Of a stretch of DNA of 56,074 bases, positions 51,594 to 56,074 are shown piece after piece. Each line of letters begins with the position of its first letter. Position 1 is the first letter of the stretch. Origin of the DNA: Streptomyces neyagawaensis (lineage in GTDB: Bacteria; Actinomycetota; Actinomycetes; Streptomycetales; Streptomycetaceae); NCBI RefSeq assembly GCF_023516595.1, contig NZ_JAMGBG010000071.1, forward strand, positions 1 to 56,074, read 5' to 3'. The notes under the pieces were generated by a model. That model did no database searches. It saw only the letters and a list, made by a program, of their open reading frames with translations, and was not told where the DNA came from. Both the position numbers and the translations under genes were made by a program.

Positions 51594-51838
51594 CGATCAC
51601 GGTGGGCCGACCGGGGCCACCGTCCCGCCCGGCCGCTTCGGCACACGGGCAGGACGGGGCGTCTCGGGATCCCGGCCGACCGGAGCTGCGGGCCCCATGG
51701 AACCACCCGCAGATCAGAACCGGATCGGAGCAGGATCGGAGCAGGATCAGAACGGCGGCGGAAAGCGGCCGGAGGCTCCTCCTCGACGGCCGGAGGCTCC
51801 TCCTCGACACCCACCTCGACGCCCATCTCGACCCCCAC

Positions 51839-51860
51839 TTGTATCGAGCGTTTGACACAA
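51839..51860. promoter_or_regulatory. GntR operator candidate 1
   Basis: TTGTATC-N8-GACACAA, a 22-bp imperfect palindrome. It overlaps the candidate -35 TTGACA (51852-51857). The second site lies exactly 40 bases downstream. Confidence 0.6.
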
Positions 51861-51878
51861 CGCCCAGGCCGGGCCATC

Positions 51879-51900
51879 TTGTATCCACAACTTGGTACAA
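51879..51900. promoter_or_regulatory. GntR operator candidate 2
   Basis: TTGTATC-N8-GGTACAA, flanked by C and G to give CTTGTA...TACAAG. It has the same length and left arm as site 1. It lies 23-44 bases before the membrane-protein start, where bound protein would block transcription. Confidence 0.65.
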
Positions 51901-51922
51901 GACGATCCGGGGGGATCTCCAC

Positions 51923-52792
51923 ATGCTCGACAGTGCCCCGCTCCCGTACCGGCTGCTCGAACACGCCGATCATGTCGCCCGCTGGTCCGGGCTGGCCATC
52001 GGCGTGGTCGTGGCGCAGGCGGTCTCCACACTGGGAGACGGAGACGTGGAGTTCGAGCAGCGCGTGGTGTTCTGCATCACCGCGTTCGGCCTGTGCGCGG
52101 TGGCCGGCGTCCTGCTCGCCGACGCCCTGACCCTGCGCCCGCAGGAGGCGGTACGGACCGCGAGCCTCGCGCCGCGCCTGGTCAGAGACCATGTGCCACC
52201 GCACATGGGCCCCCTGATCGCCCTTCAGGGTGTCTCCCTCGTGGCCCTGCTGGTGATCACCGCCGCCACCGCCTCCGTGGACCCCGACCGCGTCCTCAGC
52301 ACGGGGAAGGTCGTCCACGTCACCTGCAACGGGATGCGCGCGAGCCTCGGCCCGTGGCCCGGTCTGTACTACAGCCTCCCCATGTTCGGCGCGCTCGCCA
52401 TAGCCACTCCCACCTGCGCGTGGGCCCTGCGCCGCATCGCCCACGGACCGGGCGGGGACCAGCAGCGCCGCGACCGCGCGTGGGCGGTCACCGGGGCCTG
52501 GGGCCTGCTGGTGTCGAGCCAGCAGCTGTACGCCGTGCTGATGATCTCCGTCGCGCTGACCGAGACGGGCTGCGCCGGGGTGCTGGGCGCGCTCACCTTC
52601 TGGGTGTTCTACCCCCTGGCCCTGCTGAACCTGTTCACCGTCGTCTGGTCCCTGGTCACCGTGGTGGCGCCGAGGGCGGTCGAGGACGAGAAGTCCCTCG
52701 ACGACGACAGGGCCTTCGACGACGCGGCGGACCTCGGTGACATGGCGGACCTCGACGACGAGCGCGCCGCCGAGGGGACGCTCCGCCGATGA
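51923..52792 (+). CDS. Multi-pass membrane protein in a GntR operon
   Basis: A 289-residue protein with about six hydrophobic segments (GLAIGVVVAQAVSTL, VVFCITAFGLCAVAGVLLA, MGPLIALQGVSLVALLVI, a helix in AWAVTGAWGLLVSSQ, GALTFWVFYPLALLN and VVWSLVTVVAP). The C-terminal tail is acidic (DDDRAFDDAADLGDMADLDD). No domain is recognised; the family is an actinobacterial membrane protein found with YtrA-like regulators, by inference. GGGGGA precedes ATG 51923. The GntR start overlaps its stop, so the regulator probably controls this gene. Confidence 0.8.
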   Translation: MLDSAPLPYRLLEHADHVARWSGLAIGVVVAQAVSTLGDGDVEFEQRVVFCITAFGLCAVAGVLLADALTLRPQEAVRTASLAPRLVRDHVPPHMGPLIALQGVSLVALLVITAATASVDPDRVLSTGKVVHVTCNGMRASLGPWPGLYYSLPMFGALAIATPTCAWALRRIAHGPGGDQQRRDRAWAVTGAWGLLVSSQQLYAVLMISVALTETGCAGVLGALTFWVFYPLALLNLFTVVWSLVTVVAPRAVEDEKSLDDDRAFDDAADLGDMADLDDERAAEGTLRR

Positions 52793-53163
52793 CCGACCCC
52801 GCCGTCCGCGTCGACACCACCAGCCAGGTACCGCCGTACGAGCAGATCCGCGCGCAGTTGGCCGCGCTGATCCGCACCGGCCGGCTGGTCGAGGGCGAAC
52901 GGCTGCCGACCGTACGCCAGCTCGCCGCCGACCTCGGCCTCGCGCCGGGCACGGTAGCCCGCGCCTACCGCGAACTGGAGGCCGGCGAGCTGATCCGCAC
53001 CCGCCGGGGCGCGGGCACCCGGGTCGCCACCCTCCCGACCGGGCCGCGCACCCATGACGCCGACCAGCTCACCACCCTCGCCCGCGACTTCACTTCGGCC
53101 GCGCGGGCGCTGGGCGCCGACACGGAGGACATCCTGACCGCCGTACGCGAGGCGATGGCGTGA
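52789..53163 (+). CDS. GntR-family regulator, YtrA subfamily
   Basis: A 124-residue regulator. The winged helix is PPYEQIRAQLAALIRTGRLV, EGERLPTVRQLAADLGLAPG, TVARAYRELEAGELIRTRRG. Only a short C-terminal helix pair follows, which marks the YtrA group that dimerises and usually represses its own operon. It overlaps the membrane-protein stop (ATGA). The two 22-bp palindromes upstream of the operon are its likely operators. It converges on the DUF7848 gene 33 bases away. Confidence 0.93.
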   Translation: MTDPAVRVDTTSQVPPYEQIRAQLAALIRTGRLVEGERLPTVRQLAADLGLAPGTVARAYRELEAGELIRTRRGAGTRVATLPTGPRTHDADQLTTLARDFTSAARALGADTEDILTAVREAMA

Positions 53164-53196
53164 GGACGCCCTCGGCGTGACGGCCCCGGCAGCACG

Positions 53197-53646
53197 TCAG
53201 GGCGTGGTCCCCTCGCGGGGCCCGTCCTCCTGCGCCTCGAACACCGCGTAGTCGCCGAAGGTTCGGCGGTAGCGCCCATGCCCGGTCTCCTGTGTGTGCC
53301 CGCGCAGCCACTCCTCCACGTCAGCCGGGCCACTCCGCACGCCCGACCCGGCGCCGCACTCCGTCTCGTCGCCCGACACACACCGCGCCTCGTACTCCGG
53401 TTCCGCCGTCGGGTCCTGCGCGAGGACGTACGGCACGTACCGGAAGACCCGGCGACCCCGGACGCCTCCGCCGTGGTCGCGCCGCTGGTGGTGCCGGAAC
53501 AGGACGTTCGCGTCCGTCTCCGCGCTCCCGTCGTACCGGGCCCGGGCCTCGTCCCGCCGCGCCGCCAGCTCCGCGCACGCGGCGCAGCCGGGGACCGGAA
53601 CGGGTGGGCGGCCCGGCTCGCCCTCGTCTCGCCGACGCACCCTCAC
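53197..53646 (-). CDS. DUF7848-type protein
   Basis: A 149-residue soluble protein. The end, EYEARCVSGDETECGAGSG, then DVEEWLRGHTQETGHGRYRR, matches actinobacterial proteins near DUF397/XRE loci. Four Cys (in PGCAACAEL and RCVSGDETECG) and several His could hold a metal, an inference. GTG 53646 overlaps the stop of the upstream gene (GTGA), so the two are coupled. From memory such small genes are often divergent from XRE/DUF397 regulators, as here. Confidence 0.75.
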   Translation of the reverse strand: MRVRRRDEGEPGRPPVPVPGCAACAELAARRDEARARYDGSAETDANVLFRHHQRRDHGGGVRGRRVFRYVPYVLAQDPTAEPEYEARCVSGDETECGAGSGVRSGPADVEEWLRGHTQETGHGRYRRTFGDYAVFEAQEDGPREGTTP

Positions 53647-53891
53647 ACCCTCCTCTTCGTACGGCGGTTCGCCGCGCGTACCTGCGCGCCGATCCGCTCC
53701 GCCTGCGTCGCCGGCCGCAAGGCCGCCGGGTCCGCCTCCCACTCCCGGCCTCCGCCGACCGGTCGCAACAGCGCGTACGGGCCGACCTTGTCCCGGTACT
53801 CGCCGACCCGCCGTGTCATCGGGTCGTAGACAAGCTGTCCCTCTGGTTCCACATGCACTCCACAGCCCTGCCAGTAACTCTGGGTGTACAC
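53643..53891 (-). CDS. Small protein divergent from the XRE regulator
   Basis: An 82-residue protein. It contains GCGVHVEPEGQLVYDPMTRR, VGEYRDKVGPYALLRPVGGG, REWEADPAALRPAT: a conserved pattern of streptomycete small proteins at XRE/DUF397 loci. The start is uncertain: GTG 53891 gives VYTQSYWQGCG; TTG further upstream is also in frame, and no ribosome site is seen. It overlaps the DUF7848 start. The function is unknown. Confidence 0.65.
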   Translation of the reverse strand: MYTQSYWQGCGVHVEPEGQLVYDPMTRRVGEYRDKVGPYALLRPVGGGREWEADPAALRPATQAERIGAQVRAANRRTKRRV

Positions 53892-53974
53892 AGCGTCGCC
53901 GAGGGGAACGGTGGCAATCAACGCGGGACGTGTGGCACTGGGCCTTTGCCACGGAGGAGCACGAGGGGGACGCG

Positions 53975-54988
53975 GTGACGAGGCGGAACGCGGACGGGGC
54001 GGGCGGGGCGGGGAGCGCGGCCCTGTTCGGCGAGGTGCTCCGGCACTACCGCGAGGCGGCGCTGCTGACGCAGGAGGCGCTGGCGAGGGAGATCCCGTGC
54101 GACCGGTCGCAGGTGGCGAAGATCGAGGCGGGCACGAGGGTCCCGAGCGACCAGTTCGCGAAACGGTGCGACGAAGTACTGGACACGGGCGGGGTGTTGA
54201 CCCGCATGTGGGGCAAGATCGACTGGTATCCGGCCGTCCAGCATCCGGATTGGTTCGAGCGGCGGGTGGAGATGGAGGCGGTGGCGGTCGGGCTGCGGCA
54301 GTACCAGGAGCAGGTGGTGCCAGGTTTGTTGCAGACGGCGGACTACGCTCGCGCGTTGTTCTCCCAGGTCTCGACCGGTGACGAGGCGGACGAACGCGTC
54401 CGGGCCAGGATGAGCCGCCAGCCACGTTTCCTGAGCGACGGCGGCCCGTTCTTTGTGGCGGTCCTGGACGAGAGCTGCCTGCGCAACGCGGTCGGGAGCC
54501 CGGAGGTCATGCGCGAACAGTGCGCTCATCTGCTCGCCGTCGGGCGGCGGCCCAACATCCGCATCCAGGTGGTCCCGGCCAACCTCTTCGGACTCGTCCG
54601 CCCCAAGGTCTCCATGTCGCTGATCGACCTGCCCGACGAGCGATGGGTCTACTCGGAGTCGCAGCACAGTGGCCACTTCAACAACGATCCAGCCGTCTAC
54701 ACGCGCGACAGCCAAACCTATGATGTGCTCAGAGCGGACATCCCGTCAGCCCGCGAATCCGCCGCTCTGATCGGCGACGTGATGGAGGGGTACGAACGTC
54801 ATGGACAGGTACGACCTGAGCGCGGCGATCTGGATCAAGAGCAGCTACAGCGGCAACGACGGCGGCGACTGCCTGGAAGTGGCGACGTGGATCAAGAGCA
54901 GCCACAGCGGCGACAACGGCGGCAACTGCGTCGAAATCGCCCCCGATATCCCCGGCGTCGTCCCCGTCCGGGACAGCAAGAACCCTGA
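53975..54988 (+). CDS. XRE regulator with DUF5753 domain (WhiJ-like)
   Basis: A 337-residue regulator. The helix-turn-helix is FGEVLRHYREAALLTQEALA, REIPCDRSQVAKIEAGTRVP. The DUF5753 ligand part has RQYQEQVVPGLLQTADYARA and GPFFVAVLDESCLRN, GRRPNIRIQVVP. GTG 53975 follows GGGGG; longer in-frame starts exist. Odd: the frame has no stop until 54988, running 188 bases into the DUF397 gene in another frame, so the last 63 residues (Gln/Arg-rich) are overprinted and probably not conserved. WhiJ-type proteins with a DUF397 partner affect development. Confidence 0.88.
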   Translation: MTRRNADGAGGAGSAALFGEVLRHYREAALLTQEALAREIPCDRSQVAKIEAGTRVPSDQFAKRCDEVLDTGGVLTRMWGKIDWYPAVQHPDWFERRVEMEAVAVGLRQYQEQVVPGLLQTADYARALFSQVSTGDEADERVRARMSRQPRFLSDGGPFFVAVLDESCLRNAVGSPEVMREQCAHLLAVGRRPNIRIQVVPANLFGLVRPKVSMSLIDLPDERWVYSESQHSGHFNNDPAVYTRDSQTYDVLRADIPSARESAALIGDVMEGYERHGQVRPERGDLDQEQLQRQRRRRLPGSGDVDQEQPQRRQRRQLRRNRPRYPRRRPRPGQQEP

Positions 54989-55058
54989 CGGGCCCGTGCT
55001 GGTCATCAACCGGTCCGCCTGGGCGCACTTCGTGGACGGCGTTCCTACATTCTCGTAA
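54801..55058 (+). CDS. DUF397 protein with internal duplication
   Basis: An 85-residue protein. The second part is a complete DUF397 domain (WIKSSHSGDNGGNCVEIA, then VVPVRDSKNPDGPVLVINRS). The first WIKSSYSGNDGGDCLEVA is an extra, imperfect copy of the domain's beginning, repeated at exactly 57 bases (TGGATCAAGAGCAGC at 54831 and 54888). DUF397 proteins are usually the small partner of WhiJ-like XRE regulators. The start is inside the regulator's frame. Confidence 0.9.
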   Translation: MDRYDLSAAIWIKSSYSGNDGGDCLEVATWIKSSHSGDNGGNCVEIAPDIPGVVPVRDSKNPDGPVLVINRSAWAHFVDGVPTFS

Positions 55059-55107
55059 TACGAACGAACAATCTGCGCCCTAGTCCGCAACAACTGCCCC
55101 TCGCGCC

Positions 55108-56052
55108 ATGGCTGTTGATAGCCACGTTGCTATGACGCACGCGAAGGATGAGCCGTTCGTGGTGCTGGCCGATGCCCGGGGTCCGGGCAAGAGCACGGCG
55201 CTGCGGGTGCTGCGGGACGCGCACGAGGGGCGTACCCCCGTCGCACTGATGGACGGCGAGGAGACACGGTTCGAGCGGCCGCCGCCGGGCCGCCCGGCGG
55301 AGTCGTGGTCGCCCGTCTACGAGGCACTGTCGACGATCGCGGAGCAGCTCACCGCACCGGTGGCCGGGGCGGGGCGCGTCGCGTTCCCCCGGCTGGCGTG
55401 CGGTCTGCTCGCCGTCGCGGCCGGCGGGTGGAGCGACCGGGAGGCGCCGAGGCTGCGGGAGGAGGCCGAGCGGGCGCTGCTGCTGAGCGGCACGGGCGGT
55501 CTGCTGGGGAGACCGGCGGGCCGGTGGACGGGCAAGGTGGTCGCACGGCTCGTGTCGTCGGTGTCGACGTCGGGGACGGGCCCGGTGGTGGAGGCCATCG
55601 TCGAGGCGGCGCTGGAGGCGTTCACGGAGGGGATGTCGTCGTCGTACCGGCGGCTGCGCAGGGGCGCGGTCTGGTACCGGGACTACCCGTACGCGGCCGG
55701 CAATCCGAAGCTGGGGCTGGTCCTGCTGTCCCGGCACTTCCGGGCGGGCGGGGACGCGCGGGCGCACGCCGAGCGGCATCTCGTACGGGCGTTGCTGGCG
55801 GACCTGGGGGACGCGGGGGCCGGGGGCGGGCGGCCGGTGATCCTCATAGACAACGTGCAGGAGACGGCGGGGCTGAGGGTGATGGAGTCGGTGCTGCGGG
55901 ACCGGGCGGCCGGGATAGCCGACCGGGCCGTGTTCTACGCGGGGTTGCGGGGGCGGGACCACCCGGCGCTGCGGCACGCGACGCGGACGAGCGACTGGGT
56001 GCCGGGTCGGACGCCGTCGTCACGGGCGCTGCTGGTGTCACTGCCGCAGTGA
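55108..56052 (+). CDS. P-loop-like ATPase next to the XRE/DUF397 pair
   Basis: A 314-residue cytoplasmic protein. The P-loop is seen as DARGPGKSTALRVL, with Asp in place of the usual first Gly or Ala. A Walker B-like strand is PVILIDNVQE near residue 247. Between them are Ala/Arg/Leu-rich helices (a STAND-like or AAA-like pattern is possible). ATG 55108 and ATG 55132 are both in frame and neither has a ribosome site, so the transcript may be leaderless. It lies 49 bases after DUF397. The function is unknown. Confidence 0.7.
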   Translation: MAVDSHVAMTHAKDEPFVVLADARGPGKSTALRVLRDAHEGRTPVALMDGEETRFERPPPGRPAESWSPVYEALSTIAEQLTAPVAGAGRVAFPRLACGLLAVAAGGWSDREAPRLREEAERALLLSGTGGLLGRPAGRWTGKVVARLVSSVSTSGTGPVVEAIVEAALEAFTEGMSSSYRRLRRGAVWYRDYPYAAGNPKLGLVLLSRHFRAGGDARAHAERHLVRALLADLGDAGAGGGRPVILIDNVQETAGLRVMESVLRDRAAGIADRAVFYAGLRGRDHPALRHATRTSDWVPGRTPSSRALLVSLPQ

Positions 56053-56074
56053 GGGCGCCGGGCGAGTGTCTCTC

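Larger units (their letters stand above)
51594..51922. other. Intergenic region with low-complexity repeats and twin operators
   Basis: 329 bases. The first part has short direct repeats (GGATCGGAGCA; GGCCGGAGGCTCCTCCTCGAC-like units twice) and a Leu/Asp-codon-like CACCTCGAC run. The last 85 bases hold a TTGACA (51852-51857) and two 22-bp operators. No gene is seen before 51923. Confidence 0.6.

Overview
The window is high-GC actinobacterial chromosome, almost certainly Streptomyces. Third-codon G/C is very high, many genes start with GTG, and stop/start overlaps (ATGA or GTGA) are frequent. The gene families are also typical: futalosine-route menaquinone genes, a Hanks-type kinase with one transmembrane segment, a large LuxR (LAL) regulator, DUF397/XRE/DUF7848 genes and a gvpO-A-F-G type gas-vesicle cluster. 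I found 54 protein-coding genes plus one decayed gene, and no rRNA, tRNA or CRISPR.

Layout. 1-11 kb: core metabolism and regulation. menG, mqnC and mqnA of menaquinone synthesis, a type IV prepilin peptidase, a membrane Ser/Thr kinase, a cold-shock protein with a long structured leader and a clear terminator, and a cupin-XRE regulator divergent from azlCD. 10.4-19.2 kb: a CYTH-like protein, an LAL regulator, a DEDDh exonuclease, a 1122-residue NACHT-HEAT protein and a small divergent membrane protein. 19.2-27.7 kb: an RHS polymorphic toxin (2197 aa) with an overlapping immunity candidate, and a divergent Tat-exported beta-propeller protein. 27.7-34.1 kb: fatty acyl-CoA ligase, MaoC-like protein, a DUF418 gene broken by three frameshifts, TetR, DUF4229 and GNAT proteins. 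34.4-43 kb: the rest of the menaquinone genes (mqnE, ubiX, mqnP, ubiD-type decarboxylase) with an Lrp regulator, a rhomboid protease and cell-envelope lipoproteins between them. 43-50 kb: a secreted TIM-barrel protein and a nine-gene gas-vesicle operon (O, A, F, G, Y-like, Z-like, J, S, K). 50-53.2 kb: a cytosine deaminase overlapping a 2-oxoglutarate/Fe(II) oxygenase, and a membrane protein/GntR pair with twin operators. 53.2-56 kb: a DUF7848/XRE/DUF397/P-loop locus.

How the genes fit together. Seven genes (menG, mqnC, mqnA, mqnE, ubiX, mqnP, ubiD-type) cover most of the futalosine pathway. mqnB and mqnD are not here. The accessory systems are an RHS toxin-immunity pair, an NLR-like NACHT protein that could be a phage-defence sensor, and a gas-vesicle cluster without a visible gvpL or gvpN.

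The DNA is unusually rich in short tandem repeats (periods 8, 9, 13, 18, 18, 26, 45 and 57 bp), mostly at gene ends or in flexible protein tails. There are also three copies of a dispersed intergenic inverted-repeat element (about 4.9, 34.2 and 43.5 kb). The best candidates for something undescribed are the RHS C-terminal toxin with its immunity protein, the NACHT-HEAT protein, the deaminase/oxygenase pair and the twin-operator GntR module.
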